This document shows positions 7,579-16,689 of a stretch of DNA of 64,000 nucleotides, one piece after another. The stretch covers positions 43,311-107,310 of the forward strand of contig SUXM01000008.1 in assembly GCA_015060925.1 (NCBI GenBank). Reading direction: 5' to 3'. Positions within the stretch are counted from its first letter, which is position 1, and every line of letters starts with the position of its first letter. A program made the position numbers and the translations under genes. A model generated the notes under the pieces. It saw only the letters and a list, made by a program, of their open reading frames with translations, had not been told where the DNA came from and made no database searches. This stretch comes from Parabacteroides distasonis. Lineage in GTDB: Bacteria > Bacteroidota > Bacteroidia > Bacteroidales > Tannerellaceae.

Positions 7579-8616
7579 ATGAGTTATCTGATTAAACCTA
7601 CAGGATATAAAGCTTTATTAAATCTGTCCCAAACAGAGATGGGGATTAAGAAAATTAAAGATTTTTTCCAACAAAACCTCTCTTCTGAATTAAGACTTCG
7701 CAGAGTAACAGCTCCTTTATTCGTATTGAAAGGGATGGGGATCAATGATGACCTCAATGGGACGGAACGTGCAGTAACATTCCCGATCAAAGACTTGAAT
7801 GATTCAAAAGCTGAGATTGTCCACTCTTTAGCAAAATGGAAGCGTCTTACTTTGGCTGATTACCAAATAGAGAAAGATTACGGTATTTACACCGATATGA
7901 ACGCAATCCGTTCAGATGAAGAATTAGGCAATCTACATTCCTTATATGTTGACCAATGGGACTGGGAACGTGTGATGGGAGTAGAAGAACGAAACGTTGA
8001 ATTTTTGAAAGAGATTGTGCGGCGTATCTATGCAGCCATGGTTCGTACAGAATATTTGGTTTATGAAATGTTCCCGGAAATCCGTCCGGTATTACCTCAG
8101 CAAATCCACTTTATTCATTCGGAAGATCTACTCCAAAAATATCCGACATTGACATCCAAACAGCGAGAAGATGCAATCACCAAAGAATATGGAGCAGTTT
8201 TCATTATCGGCATTGGTTGTCAATTAAGCAATGGAGAAAAACATGACGGACGTGCTCCGGACTATGACGACTGGTCAACAGTAGCAGAGAACGGTCAAGT
8301 GGGATTAAACGGAGATCTTCTTGTTTGGGATGACGTATTAAACCGTTCCTTAGAATTATCCTCTATGGGTATTCGTGTAGACAAAGAGGCTCTACTTCGT
8401 CAGTTGACTCTTTGCCATGCAGAAGACAGGAAAGAATTATATTTCCACCAGCGGTTATTGAATGATGAGCTACCATTAAGTATCGGTGGAGGTATCGGGC
8501 AAAGCCGTCTATGCATGTTCTATTTGCGTAAAGCCCATATTGGAGAAATCCAATCCAGTATATGGCCGGAAGAGATGCGCCGTGAAGCTCGTGAAGCCGG
8601 CATGCATTTAATTTAA
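7579..8616 (+). CDS. asnA: Aspartate--ammonia ligase (asparagine synthetase A)
   Basis: The product makes asparagine from aspartate, ammonia and ATP in the cytoplasm. At 345 aa it fits the family, which has a class II aminoacyl-tRNA synthetase-like fold. Recognisable stretches are 'LRLRRVTAPLFVLKGMGINDDLNG' near the N-terminus (only part conserved), 'DMNAIRSDEELGNLHSLYVDQWDWE', 'AVFIIGIGCQLSNGEKHDGR' and the C-terminal ATP-site segment 'IGGGIGQSRLCMFYLRKAHIG'. It is followed by ung after 12 nt, so the two are probably one transcript driven by the -7 box at 7536. Confidence 0.96.
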   Translation: MSYLIKPTGYKALLNLSQTEMGIKKIKDFFQQNLSSELRLRRVTAPLFVLKGMGINDDLNGTERAVTFPIKDLNDSKAEIVHSLAKWKRLTLADYQIEKDYGIYTDMNAIRSDEELGNLHSLYVDQWDWERVMGVEERNVEFLKEIVRRIYAAMVRTEYLVYEMFPEIRPVLPQQIHFIHSEDLLQKYPTLTSKQREDAITKEYGAVFIIGIGCQLSNGEKHDGRAPDYDDWSTVAENGQVGLNGDLLVWDDVLNRSLELSSMGIRVDKEALLRQLTLCHAEDRKELYFHQRLLNDELPLSIGGGIGQSRLCMFYLRKAHIGEIQSSIWPEEMRREAREAGMHLI

Positions 8617-8628
8617 TCCTCTCTTTTA

Positions 8629-9291
8629 ATGGATGTAAAAATTGAACAAAGTTGGAAACAGCGATTAACCCCGGAGTTTGAAAAAGATTATTTCAAACAG
8701 TTGATTTCTTTTGTCAAAGAAGAATACCGACAAGGGACTGTTTACCCTCCGGGACCTTGCATTTTTAGTGCATTTGAACATTGTCCATTCGACAAAGTAA
8801 AGGTGGTTATCCTCGGGCAAGACCCCTATCATGAACCCGGGCAAGCACATGGGCTTTGTTTCTCTGTCCAAGATGGTATCCCTTTTCCACCCTCTTTAGT
8901 CAATATATTCAAAGAGATAGAGAGTGATTTAGGGAAATCGATACCCCAAACCGGGAATTTACTTCGTTGGGCAGATCAAGGCGTATTATTACTTAATGCC
9001 ACATTAACGGTTCGTGCCCATCAAGCTGGTTCGCACCAAAACAGAGGTTGGGAAACCTTCACCGATGCCGTGATCCATCATCTGGCAGAAGAGAGAAGTC
9101 ATATTGTATATATTTTATGGGGTGCATATGCACAACGTAAAGGAGCGTTCATTAATACTTCTCGTAATCTCGTCTTAAAATCAGCCCATCCCTCTCCCCT
9201 CTCTGCATACAGAGGATTTTTCGGGAACAAACATTTTAGCAAGGCCAATGATTATTTAATAGCAACAGGACAAGATCCTATCGAATGGTAA
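8629..9291 (+). CDS. ung: Uracil-DNA glycosylase
   Basis: Removes uracil from DNA to start base-excision repair. The 220-aa protein is a standard family 1 UNG: the water-activating motif GQDPYH is at residues 63-68 (catalytic Asp65), the uracil pocket 'HGLCFSV' follows, and the DNA-intercalating loop 'HPSPLSAYRG' is near residue 187. It lies 12 nt downstream of asnA with no terminator between, and a hairpin with a T-run follows its stop. No oddities. Confidence 0.97.
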   Translation: MDVKIEQSWKQRLTPEFEKDYFKQLISFVKEEYRQGTVYPPGPCIFSAFEHCPFDKVKVVILGQDPYHEPGQAHGLCFSVQDGIPFPPSLVNIFKEIESDLGKSIPQTGNLLRWADQGVLLLNATLTVRAHQAGSHQNRGWETFTDAVIHHLAEERSHIVYILWGAYAQRKGAFINTSRNLVLKSAHPSPLSAYRGFFGNKHFSKANDYLIATGQDPIEW

Positions 9292-9302
9292 TATAACTTT
9301 AG

Positions 9303-9332
9303 AGGCTGGCAATTAACAATGTCAGCCTTTTT
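9303..9332 (+). terminator. Intrinsic terminator after asnA-ung
   Basis: AGGCTGGCA and TGTCAGCCT form a stem (one internal mismatch) with an AT-rich loop, followed by TTTTTA. It sits between the stops of convergent ung and the LptD-like gene. Confidence 0.75.
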
Positions 9333-12081
9333 AATACCAAGTTTGTCCATCCCTATAATTGCTGGATTTCCTCCATTTCAAATCTTGTAATAAAGATGAT
9401 TTTACAGCAATATTAAACGTATAAGATTTATAAGGACCTACAGGGACAAAGCTGGCACTCATCTGCCAACAGTGCATATCTCGTGTTATGTTACAAGTCA
9501 TATAAGAGATCTTATGCGTATCAAAATCATACGTTGCATTGAAATCAAATTTCCAGTTCTTGGTAGGTTGGATATTTCCGTTAAAACCCAATGCATGGGT
9601 TAGTTTATACTTATACTCCAGCTTATTCGGATCAAAATCACCATAACGCAATTGCATACTGTAATTGAACGACAAACTCCAAGGCACCTTTTGCACCAAA
9701 TAGCCATACGAGTCTATATCCCCATCTTTTTTCTTTGGTTCTCTCAAACTTCTTCCATTTCTCTTAGGTTCTTCCCCATCTGCAAGTTGTTCCAATTGCG
9801 GGTCATTTGTCCCATCCTGTCCCAAAGAGGAACCATTTGACTTATCATCTTCATCCTTTCTTCCGAACCATTTAGTAAAAGTATCATTATTAAAGGTATA
9901 AGAAAAACTAGTACCGGTTTGACGCAAACGCCCAAAACCTTTTCCTGCCTGCCAACGAGGAATATTCAAACGACGAACAGTCCCTGTCTTTTCATCATAT
10001 CCATACGTATAGGTATCAAATGTACCATTTAAGTTCAACGTATAACTTTTAGAGAACTTAATACGCAATCCGACATTCAAATCACTCCATTTGAAAGAAT
10101 CAGCGGCCATATTATAACTCATACCCAACGACAACTTATCAATCAAGCTAATCTTACGTTCACCGGTAGAATCACGATCTGACTTAATCTTCATCTCAAT
10201 ATTATTATCCAATTGAAAACTCAAACTACCGGTCTTTCCTCTGGCTGCCGTACCGAACATTCCGTTCTCAAAGGGAGAATAGGTCACCCGCTGTTCTTTA
10301 CCATATTGATCTTCATACACAACATCTTTCCAAAATCCAAAACGGGAATCTCCGAAATCGGGAGCATAACTCAATGAGACAGACGGTTCAAAACGATGAC
10401 GTATCATCTGTACCTTATCTCCTAAAAAAGGCAATGGCTTATAAAATCCGTACAATGTAGTGGAAGCTGAAAGCGCAGCATTAAAATCATAAACACGATA
10501 GAATCCATAGGTCGTATCCTGTGCAACGACCTGTTTCCTTTGCATATCATACCCCTTCTCAATCTTATTGGTGTACCAACGTTCCGTATAATTCACTGAC
10601 GGAGAAAGATTCAAATATTTAAACAAAGAGAAAGTTGCACTTACCGGTATTTGATGTTGCATAGCGTTTTTCCAATCCTTCACCAAACTGGACTTGAACA
10701 ATAAATTCTCTTTTGTATCAATACTATTACGCAGATAACCATTATAACTCATTGAAATCTTTTCATACCAACGATCTTTACCGACCTTATTCTTTCGCTT
10801 AAATGGATAGATACGGCTCATAGTGATCGTGATATCCGGCAAGGTCAAAGAGATGGTAGAGTCCTTTGAACGTTGATTGACGTTCATGGTCGCGGAAATC
10901 GTAAACGGATTATTTGGAAAACGTTGCGTGATGTTAATGCTGGAACCCTTTGTATTCTGGTTGGCATCAGCAAAACCTTGTGAACCGGGATAGAAGCTAT
11001 TCATATTATTACGGTCATAGCTACTGGTTGAGAAATTCACACTGGCAGAGAAAGATCGATAAGGATTTGCTTTTGGATCCTGGGTATGAGTCCAATTCAA
11101 CTTAAAGTCTTTCGATTTACTATAATCCGGCAACCCCTTATCACCTAAACGAGTCACTAAATAAGAGGCATTAAAACTTCCTGAGTATTTATAACGCTTC
11201 CGGTAGTTTGAACGAGCCGACACTCCCCAAGATCCTTTGGTATAGATTTCACCCGTCACCGCCAAATCCATATAATCACTTAATGCAAAATAGTATCCTC
11301 CATCTCGCAAATAAAACCCACGTGTACTTTCATCTCCAAATGTTGGCATGATCACCCCGGATGAATAGGAATCAGAAAAGGGGAAGAAACAGAAAGGCAA
11401 ACCAATTGGATAAAGCGGCACATCTTCAAATACCATATAAACCGGGCCTGTCACAATATCTTTATTCGGACGAACCTTAGCCTTCGTCATTTTGATATAA
11501 AAGTGTGGATGTTCATGCTCATCACAAGTCGTATATTGCCCTCCGACCATATTCAAGGCTTCACCCTCAGTCTTTTTCGTACGACCGGCCGTCACATATC
11601 CTTCTCCTTGTTGCGTTATCACATCGGTAATATAACCTTTCTTCGTACCGAAATTATACCGCATAGACTTTGATTCATACTGTTGCTGTCCATCAATGAA
11701 GACCGGATATCCAAATTCTTTACCTAATGAGTCCTTACCAAAAGTAGCATACACCAAACTACTATCCATATTCATCTCAATCCTCTCGGATTGCAGTTGG
11801 ATCTGTTGGTACTTAACATCACTTGCCCCATACAGGAAAGCCCAATTTGTACCGGTCATGACGATAGAGTCTTTTGCCTGGTAAGAGACGGGAGCTTCCA
11901 AACCATTTTTTTGGGGGACGGAATCCAATACAAGCGCACTATCCTTTCCTGCAGGCACAATCGTATCTCCTGCAACGACCAAAGTCGTGTCAGTCGGAGT
12001 AACCGATTCCTGTGCCTCAATCATCCAATTTCCGAAAAGGGAAAGCAACAAAATAAATAGGCATTTGTATTTCAAAAACAT
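9331..12081 (-). CDS. lptD: LPS-assembly protein LptD (Bacteroidetes type)
   Basis: Outer-membrane protein expected to insert lipopolysaccharide into the outer leaflet. The 916-aa product begins with a signal peptide (MFLKYKCLFILLLSLFG, cut after about residue 23), then a linker, a jellyroll OstA/LptA-like domain (about 85-230, with 'YESKSMRYNFGTKKGYI' and 'EGEALNMVGGQYTTCDEHEHPHF', of which only short parts are conserved) and a long beta-barrel ('PTFGDESTRGFYLRDGGYY' onward). An acidic-basic insert rich in D, N and K lies near residue 770. The usual two-Cys disulfide pattern of E. coli LptD is not obvious. It stands alone, convergent with ung, with its own -7 box at 12113. Confidence 0.86.
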   Translation of the reverse strand: MFLKYKCLFILLLSLFGNWMIEAQESVTPTDTTLVVAGDTIVPAGKDSALVLDSVPQKNGLEAPVSYQAKDSIVMTGTNWAFLYGASDVKYQQIQLQSERIEMNMDSSLVYATFGKDSLGKEFGYPVFIDGQQQYESKSMRYNFGTKKGYITDVITQQGEGYVTAGRTKKTEGEALNMVGGQYTTCDEHEHPHFYIKMTKAKVRPNKDIVTGPVYMVFEDVPLYPIGLPFCFFPFSDSYSSGVIMPTFGDESTRGFYLRDGGYYFALSDYMDLAVTGEIYTKGSWGVSARSNYRKRYKYSGSFNASYLVTRLGDKGLPDYSKSKDFKLNWTHTQDPKANPYRSFSASVNFSTSSYDRNNMNSFYPGSQGFADANQNTKGSSINITQRFPNNPFTISATMNVNQRSKDSTISLTLPDITITMSRIYPFKRKNKVGKDRWYEKISMSYNGYLRNSIDTKENLLFKSSLVKDWKNAMQHQIPVSATFSLFKYLNLSPSVNYTERWYTNKIEKGYDMQRKQVVAQDTTYGFYRVYDFNAALSASTTLYGFYKPLPFLGDKVQMIRHRFEPSVSLSYAPDFGDSRFGFWKDVVYEDQYGKEQRVTYSPFENGMFGTAARGKTGSLSFQLDNNIEMKIKSDRDSTGERKISLIDKLSLGMSYNMAADSFKWSDLNVGLRIKFSKSYTLNLNGTFDTYTYGYDEKTGTVRRLNIPRWQAGKGFGRLRQTGTSFSYTFNNDTFTKWFGRKDEDDKSNGSSLGQDGTNDPQLEQLADGEEPKRNGRSLREPKKKDGDIDSYGYLVQKVPWSLSFNYSMQLRYGDFDPNKLEYKYKLTHALGFNGNIQPTKNWKFDFNATYDFDTHKISYMTCNITRDMHCWQMSASFVPVGPYKSYTFNIAVKSSLLQDLKWRKSSNYRDGQTWY

Positions 12082-12112
12082 TCTGTCGTTATTTGCTGTG
12101 TATTACAGCGGG

Positions 12113-12120
12113 CAAATGTA
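12113..12120 (-). promoter_or_regulatory. -7 box for the LptD-like gene
   Basis: On the minus strand TACATTTG matches TAnnTTTG and lies 32 nt upstream of the start at 12081. The -33 element is not clear. Confidence 0.55.
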
Positions 12121-12146
12121 TAATAATTTAATGAGCCAAGCCCACT

Positions 12147-12692
12147 TTATTCCCCTAAAAAGCGTTTACACCAGTCGTCAAACTGCAGAACAGTCTCATT
12201 TCCATACTTGGAAAGGCTTTGTCTTACCTTCTCTACAGGCTTTTCCTTATCCAATTTGGTTTTGCTAAAAAATTTATCGGCAAAACAGATCAACTGTTCT
12301 TCCCATGTCTCCGGCCTGAAATCATCTCGATGAGGGAGTGGCAAATTACGCTCTTCTATCATGGCCAAAGAAAGTCCTGTACCTGTATGACGTTCACAAA
12401 CTCGAGCATGACGAGGATACCCTTCCGCACGCATCAGTTCAGCGCCCAAATATCCATGGCAAATATATTCAGCCTCACCATGGCAATCAATACCGGGAGC
12501 ATTACAACGGAAGATACCGATATCATGCAACATGGCAGCCTCCTCTATAAAGGATAAATCCAAATTCATCTCAGGATGCATACGTGCAATGGCTAAAGCC
12601 TTGTCAGCCACCTTTCTGCTATGTGTCACTAAAATCCGGTAAGCATCCGATTCTACCGGATAATATTTGGCAATGATATCTAAAGGGTTCAT
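12147..12692 (-). CDS. HD-domain phosphohydrolase
   Basis: A 181-aa cytoplasmic protein of the HD superfamily, metal-dependent phosphohydrolases. Candidate metal ligands are His24 ('THSRKVAD'), His56-Asp57 in 'AMLHDIGIF' and later His residues in 'GYPRHARVCERHTGTG'. It resembles small HDIG-type proteins (COG1418-like) that may act on nucleotides; the substrate cannot be deduced. It is a single gene, divergent from the winged-helix regulator at 12832, with its own -7 box at 12713-12720. Confidence 0.82.
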   Translation of the reverse strand: MNPLDIIAKYYPVESDAYRILVTHSRKVADKALAIARMHPEMNLDLSFIEEAAMLHDIGIFRCNAPGIDCHGEAEYICHGYLGAELMRAEGYPRHARVCERHTGTGLSLAMIEERNLPLPHRDDFRPETWEEQLICFADKFFSKTKLDKEKPVEKVRQSLSKYGNETVLQFDDWCKRFLGE

Positions 12693-12712
12693 CTTTTCTT
12701 CTTATTGTTGTG

Positions 12713-12720
12713 CAAAGATA
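12713..12720 (-). promoter_or_regulatory. -7 box for the HD-domain gene
   Basis: On the minus strand TATCTTTG matches the TAnnTTTG consensus, 20 nt upstream of the start codon at 12692. A CTTG about 17 nt further upstream is a weak -33 candidate. Confidence 0.55.
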
Positions 12721-12753
12721 AAAATTATCCGGAACCTCAAGGCATTCATATTT

Positions 12754-12783
12754 TAACAAAATTCACTAACAGACTTACAAAAT
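12754..12783 (+). promoter_or_regulatory. Operator-like box, copy 1 (regulator promoter)
   Basis: A 30-bp block starting TAACAAAAT and containing CACTAACAGACT then ACAAAAT. It recurs with two mismatches at 16987-17016 and 20463-20492, beside the NVEALA operon promoters. Repeated TAACA/CTAACA units suit a direct-repeat-binding winged-helix protein. Here it lies just upstream of the -33 area of the regulator gene, so it may mediate autoregulation. Binding is inference. Confidence 0.6.
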
Positions 12784-12799
12784 CCATCTTTTTCTTTTT

Positions 12800-12807
12800 T
12801 ATCTTTG
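12800..12807 (+). promoter_or_regulatory. -7 box for the winged-helix regulator
   Basis: TATCTTTG matches TAnnTTTG, 24 nt before the ATG at 12832. There is no TTTG -33 box; the operator-like box ends 16 nt upstream, consistent with an activator-dependent promoter. Confidence 0.6.
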
Positions 12808-12831
12808 TGTTCCATCATGTAAATTTATTTT

Positions 12832-13863
12832 ATGAAAACACAGAAACGAACTCTCTATACTCTTTACGTAAGTATTGGTATCTTTTTACTTTCAATTTGT
12901 ATTTTCCAAATAAATCAATTCAATAAAAAAACACAAAAGATTATCGAACAAGTTTTCTTACAAGCAATCGATAAAGATCTGTTCGAACGGTTAAATGCTT
13001 CAAAAGCAAATCTTATACGAGTATCCGGAGAAATCAACCAAACACAAGAAGCGACAACCGGCATTCAAATTCGATCTGCGACTTGTGACTCCATCATTCC
13101 TTACAACCGAGATGTAACAAGGGAAAAAATCCTTTTGGATAATCGTTATATCGATCAAACAATGACCCGTTTTGTAAACCCCATCCAACCGGAATCATTA
13201 GAAAAACGTTTCACATTTCTATTAGATAGCTTTGGGATAAAAGCACAAACTGCTATTACTTACTATGACAAAAAAGAGGGGAAAAGATACCACAGCCATT
13301 CCGATATGTATCTCTACACCTCTTCTTTCCATTCAAATGTGATTTCTTTAGGGATAGAAAAAGAGATGGAGGTACAGGGATTTGTCCGTTTTACCCCATG
13401 CTGGTTATTTCAACCTATAGGAAAACACATCTTCTATAGTTTAATATTCTTTGGATTGTTTATATTATTCATAATAGATTTTCAATTGGCTATATCCAAA
13501 CGAATGATAACCAAATACAGAAGTCAAAAACAACCAATCCAACCTCGAATCATATTACAGCCCAATGGTTGTTATCAAATAGGAACGATTCTTTTAAACA
13601 CTCATAACGGAATATTGACAACTCCAAAACAGAGTTTAAATATAGGTAAACGACAGGAATATATTTTACTAAAAGCTTTTTTAGAAGCACCTCATTTCCA
13701 ATTATCACGTGAAAAGGTTTATTCGATTTTGAAAAAAGCAGACGAAAAATATTCAAATCAAGTTAATATGGTTATCAGCCGCCTCCGTAAATTATTGGAA
13801 GACGACCCAAACATCAAACTTGAACTCCTCAACGAAGAGGTTTATCGGTTATCTTGTGTTTAA
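12832..13863 (+). CDS. Membrane-tethered winged-helix transcriptional regulator
   Basis: This 343-aa protein appears to be a one-component membrane regulator. Visible parts: transmembrane helix 1 (about 8-27), extracytoplasmic sensor region (about 30-195, no family recognised), transmembrane helix 2 (about 198-220) and a cytoplasmic OmpR/PhoB-like winged-helix domain (about 245-343) with recognition-helix candidate 'NQVNMVISRLRKLLED' at 309-324. No kinase or receiver domain is present. It faces the NVEALA/propeller operon convergently and overlaps the next gene's 3' end by 15 nt. A box upstream of it recurs upstream of both NVEALA operons, so it probably controls them. The last 58 nt of this gene recur at 17028-17085. 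Confidence 0.8.
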   Translation: MKTQKRTLYTLYVSIGIFLLSICIFQINQFNKKTQKIIEQVFLQAIDKDLFERLNASKANLIRVSGEINQTQEATTGIQIRSATCDSIIPYNRDVTREKILLDNRYIDQTMTRFVNPIQPESLEKRFTFLLDSFGIKAQTAITYYDKKEGKRYHSHSDMYLYTSSFHSNVISLGIEKEMEVQGFVRFTPCWLFQPIGKHIFYSLIFFGLFILFIIDFQLAISKRMITKYRSQKQPIQPRIILQPNGCYQIGTILLNTHNGILTTPKQSLNIGKRQEYILLKAFLEAPHFQLSREKVYSILKKADEKYSNQVNMVISRLRKLLEDDPNIKLELLNEEVYRLSCV

Positions 13864-14400
13864 TACCTGTTTTATAAAAAGTTCCTTTATTGCCTCCTTT
13901 TGAACCGGATTTCCGACAACAAGTACCTTGTTTTCTTTATCCAACAAAAAGGTTTGAAATCGTGTGTCAGTCGGAAAATGGTTCAATCTGTTTAATTTCC
14001 CTTTAGTATCAAGAACTACCGGATAATCAAAACGGTTTTCCCTTAAAATTTCTTCCATTCGGGAAACGTTTCTCACATCCAAAATAAATAAGAAAGATAT
14101 GTTATGATTTGTTACCGAATCCAATACTGGGATCATCTTTTTCCATTTAGATAACTGTAATTTACAACTTAAACAATCCAACGAGTCAACATAAACAAAC
14201 GTCTTAAACGGTCTATTCAAATAGGAATAATCTATCGTATCAACAGCATATTTCGTAAAGATTAAATCTTTCGGAATCTTAATTTTTTTCCCTTGCCATT
14301 CCCTCAAGATTGAGGGTATATCTGCCGGTTTATCCGAACAAGAAAGGATAATGAAAACCAAACAAAAACAACAAGCGATAAATCGAATATATCTTTTCAT
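13849..14400 (-). CDS. Thioredoxin-fold-like lipoprotein with CLSC motif
   Basis: A 183-aa predicted lipoprotein: signal MKRYIRFIACCFCLVFIILS with lipid-acceptor Cys21. The mature part has 'FVYVDSLDCLSCKLQLSKW' with a CxxC pair at 76-79, placed after a beta strand as in thioredoxin folds, then 'NISFLFILDV' and 'FDYPVVLDTKGKL', matching later strands. The cis-Pro region 'FPTDTRFQTFLLDKENKV' fits too. It likely performs disulfide exchange or electron transfer in the periplasm. Its start overlaps the stop of the preceding CxxC gene by 4 nt (ATGA), so they are translationally coupled. Its partner is plausibly the Cys-containing NVEALA peptides encoded upstream (inference). Confidence 0.72.
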   Translation of the reverse strand: MKRYIRFIACCFCLVFIILSCSDKPADIPSILREWQGKKIKIPKDLIFTKYAVDTIDYSYLNRPFKTFVYVDSLDCLSCKLQLSKWKKMIPVLDSVTNHNISFLFILDVRNVSRMEEILRENRFDYPVVLDTKGKLNRLNHFPTDTRFQTFLLDKENKVLVVGNPVQKEAIKELFIKQVLNTR

Positions 14401-15020
14401 TTAAAAAAATATTTTTCTACAAGTTTCAAATAGTTATCAGATAATAAGACATTTGTTTTATCTACGATAATTAATTTATCTATGATTCGATTATCTGATA
14501 GCATAAAAGCCATTGCATAATCATTATATTCCGGAAAGATATCCAAGTCACGATCAATCCGAAAAACTTCCAATCCTATCGCATTTTCTTGTAAAAAAGA
14601 TTGATAACTCCTATGATTTTGAAATTTTCCAATAACAATCACCTGTTCTTTCCCAATTCTACCAGCAAGTTCACTCACTTTTTTCAAGAAAGGCAAGGAA
14701 CATACTGTACAACTTTGTTCCGAAAAATAATAGATCAACTTAGGATTTTCAGAAAGTAATTTTCCTAAACTTATACTGTCTTTATTCTCTTTATACAGAA
14801 GAATATCTTTTACGATTTTTCCTTCTGCAAAATACTGCAATTTCGATATAACAGCTAAATTCTCTATTACATACTGTTTTTCAGCATCTAATTCTTGTAA
14901 CTTCTCTATTTGTTGATTTTTCTCTTTGACTAAATGTTGGTTCTTTATTGAGAAATAACTTAAAAATATTGCCAGTAATACAAAAATCACCGGCAAAAAA
15001 TGATTCGAAAGACTCTTCAT
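14397..15020 (-). CDS. Membrane-anchored thioredoxin-like protein with CTVC motif
   Basis: A 207-aa protein from the ATG at 15020, which follows GAGAGTGATT; an upstream ATG at 15077 would overlap the preceding propeller gene and is less likely. It has one N-terminal transmembrane helix (8-24), a probable coiled coil (about 28-60) and a thioredoxin-like domain with 'YYFSEQSCTVCSLPF' (CxxC at 104-107). It should sit in the inner membrane with the thiol domain in the periplasm. The gene is tightly packed: 13 nt from the propeller stop and overlapping the next CxxC lipoprotein by 4 nt. Short remnants sharing this gene's 5' flank occur at 17084-17176 and 18395-18490. Confidence 0.72.
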   Translation of the reverse strand: MKSLSNHFLPVIFVLLAIFLSYFSIKNQHLVKEKNQQIEKLQELDAEKQYVIENLAVISKLQYFAEGKIVKDILLYKENKDSISLGKLLSENPKLIYYFSEQSCTVCSLPFLKKVSELAGRIGKEQVIVIGKFQNHRSYQSFLQENAIGLEVFRIDRDLDIFPEYNDYAMAFMLSDNRIIDKLIIVDKTNVLLSDNYLKLVEKYFFK

Positions 15021-15033
15021 AATCACTCTCTTT

Positions 15034-16239
15034 TTAAAACTCTTTGACTTTGATACGCAATAAAACCGGATTGTCATCCTCCTTTAAGGTCGTACACATC
15101 TTGACCAAATCCGGATATTTTGATTTAAACTCTGCACGGCGAGGTTCTGACAAGTTGGACATATACTTCCGATACCCCTCTATCAAATACGATGGCTCCA
15201 CCTCCCACAAAATATCCCCGTTATCACTGTTGTGAGGTAGCAATCTAAAAGTAAGAGGAAAGATATTTCCTTTAAAAAACATATCATCTTCCAGTTTACG
15301 AGCTGAAATAGTTTTTCCTGTATTTTTTGAATACAACGTAATATATGCTTGATAATATTTATTGTGAGAGCCTATATACAAGTAATGTTCTGCTAATCCA
15401 AAAGAAGTTAAACATATATAATCATCTAAACTTGACAACTTCTTTATCATTACATCATGTTCATCTGATAAATCAAATAATTCTTCCGGAATCTGCTTGT
15501 TTCCATAATTAACATAATAAAAAGGACGAACATTTTCATTTTGTATTTCAAAAATAGTATCCCTATAAGGATAATTTAAATAATAAGAATTATCGTAAAA
15601 GATTAAAGATCTTAAATTTATACGATTCGAACTAATTTTTACTTCATTCTCTTTACGCTTAAAAAAACGAGCTTCAACAACACCTTCATCATTCATCTGA
15701 TTTAATAAAGTAAAACCTTTTCTGTCAGAACCAAAATTATATACAAGATAAGAACTATCCTTTCTTTCTAAAAACTCTTTCACCTGTTGCTCTATCTTAT
15801 ATTCCTTAAAAAATCGTCCCTGTTTGTCATACTTTATCAATTTAAAATTGGTTGCTATAACCACATATTCATCCGTTACCAAAAAATCTGTGATATCGAT
15901 ATACTCGCCCGGTCCATAACCTCTCTGAGATATTTTACGGCAAAATTGTCCGGAAGAATTAAATACTAACAACTTTGAATCCATCAACGACCGAGTTGAG
16001 TGAATATAATATAAACTATCTGCATAAACGATACGATTTACATCACTGATTAAACTTTCATCCGTAGTTTCCAATGGGATAAACTCTATCGTATCCACAA
16101 ATTGGGAGAATTTCAGCTTATCCACTAAACTGGATTCAAAATCAATTGTAATTAAATCTTTATTTCGTAGAGATTCGGTTTGTTCCTCTTTACAAGCAAA
16201 CAGAATCAACCCAATAAGTAAAAAAATAGATTTTTTCAT
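15034..16239 (-). CDS. 6-bladed beta-propeller lipoprotein, paralogue 1
   Basis: A 401-aa predicted lipoprotein: signal MKKSIFLLIGLILFAC with lipid-acceptor Cys16. The start at 16239 is chosen because the upstream in-frame ATG at 16287 has no signal peptide context. The mature part matches Bacteroidales 6-bladed beta-propeller proteins ('FVDTIEFIPLETTDESLISDV', of which short parts are conserved, 'RGYGPGEYIDITDFLV', 'NSDNGDILWEVEPSYLIEGY'). The biochemical role is unknown; propellers usually bind partners or glycans. The first about 65 and last about 65 residues are nearly identical to the two paralogues downstream, while the middle diverges. It is the third gene of the operon after two NVEALA peptides, separated by a conserved hairpin. 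Confidence 0.8.
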   Translation of the reverse strand: MKKSIFLLIGLILFACKEEQTESLRNKDLITIDFESSLVDKLKFSQFVDTIEFIPLETTDESLISDVNRIVYADSLYYIHSTRSLMDSKLLVFNSSGQFCRKISQRGYGPGEYIDITDFLVTDEYVVIATNFKLIKYDKQGRFFKEYKIEQQVKEFLERKDSSYLVYNFGSDRKGFTLLNQMNDEGVVEARFFKRKENEVKISSNRINLRSLIFYDNSYYLNYPYRDTIFEIQNENVRPFYYVNYGNKQIPEELFDLSDEHDVMIKKLSSLDDYICLTSFGLAEHYLYIGSHNKYYQAYITLYSKNTGKTISARKLEDDMFFKGNIFPLTFRLLPHNSDNGDILWEVEPSYLIEGYRKYMSNLSEPRRAEFKSKYPDLVKMCTTLKEDDNPVLLRIKVKEF

Positions 16240-16257
16240 TTTAAGTATAGAATTTAT

Positions 16258-16298
16258 AAAGACAATATATACCCAATCATTGAGCATATACTGTCTTT
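16258..16298 (-). terminator. Intercistronic hairpin between NVEALA and propeller genes, copy 1
   Basis: Fifteen-base arms (13 paired) separate the second NVEALA gene from propeller 1. In copy 2 (19734-19774) the arms pair perfectly and one base pair has changed on both sides. No strong T-run follows on the minus strand, so a partial terminator or mRNA-end-protecting hairpin is likelier than a full stop. Confidence 0.6.
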
Positions 16299-16308
16299 AA
16301 GTTAAAAA

Positions 16309-16569
16309 TCAACAAGGAACTTGTTCTTGAACATGACAAACCACATTTCCACCAACCAATACACAAATAGAACAATTACCTTGATATCTCATTTCAAAAC
16401 CTTGACAAATCATACAATGGGAAGTTTCTCCACTTGCCAACGCCTCCATATTTTCTAAAGTCAAATCAGACAAATCCACTTCATTTCTACTTTGATACAC
16501 ATTCCAACCGGCTGTTAAAGCCATCATGATGACACTCAATGCTACTCCTATTCTTTTCTTTGTTTTCAT
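16309..16569 (-). CDS. NVEALA-family peptide, 86 aa, Cys-rich, copy 1
   Basis: A small exported-looking peptide: basic start and hydrophobic helix (about 7-21), then the family signature 'LSDLTLENMEALASGE' (33-48; NMEALA in place of NVEALA) and a tail with six Cys (52, 55, 66, 69, 78, 86). The signature resembles a leader with a processing site after Gly-Glu, but cleavage is not shown. The function of NVEALA peptides is not established. It differs from its duplicate at 19785 mainly in four adjacent residues, RYQG versus VVSN, between the Cys pairs. It is transcribed after the 76-aa NVEALA gene and before propeller 1. Confidence 0.85.
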   Translation of the reverse strand: MKTKKRIGVALSVIMMALTAGWNVYQSRNEVDLSDLTLENMEALASGETSHCMICQGFEMRYQGNCSICVLVGGNVVCHVQEQVPC

Positions 16570-16689
16570 ATCTATTCTTTTTAATTTGTTTTTTATAATT
16601 CATAATCAACAACTACATCTGTTTTTCATAAACTTATCTACTTCCTTTCTTAGTTCCACCTCCTTCCCTTTTATCTTTTAATTTCTTTT

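Noticed and set aside
12113..12783. Classical -33 TTTG elements for most of the listed -7 boxes
   Set aside because: Only the tRNA cluster has a full consensus pair and the first GH2 gene a near match; elsewhere a -33 element could not be supported and only the -7 box is reported.
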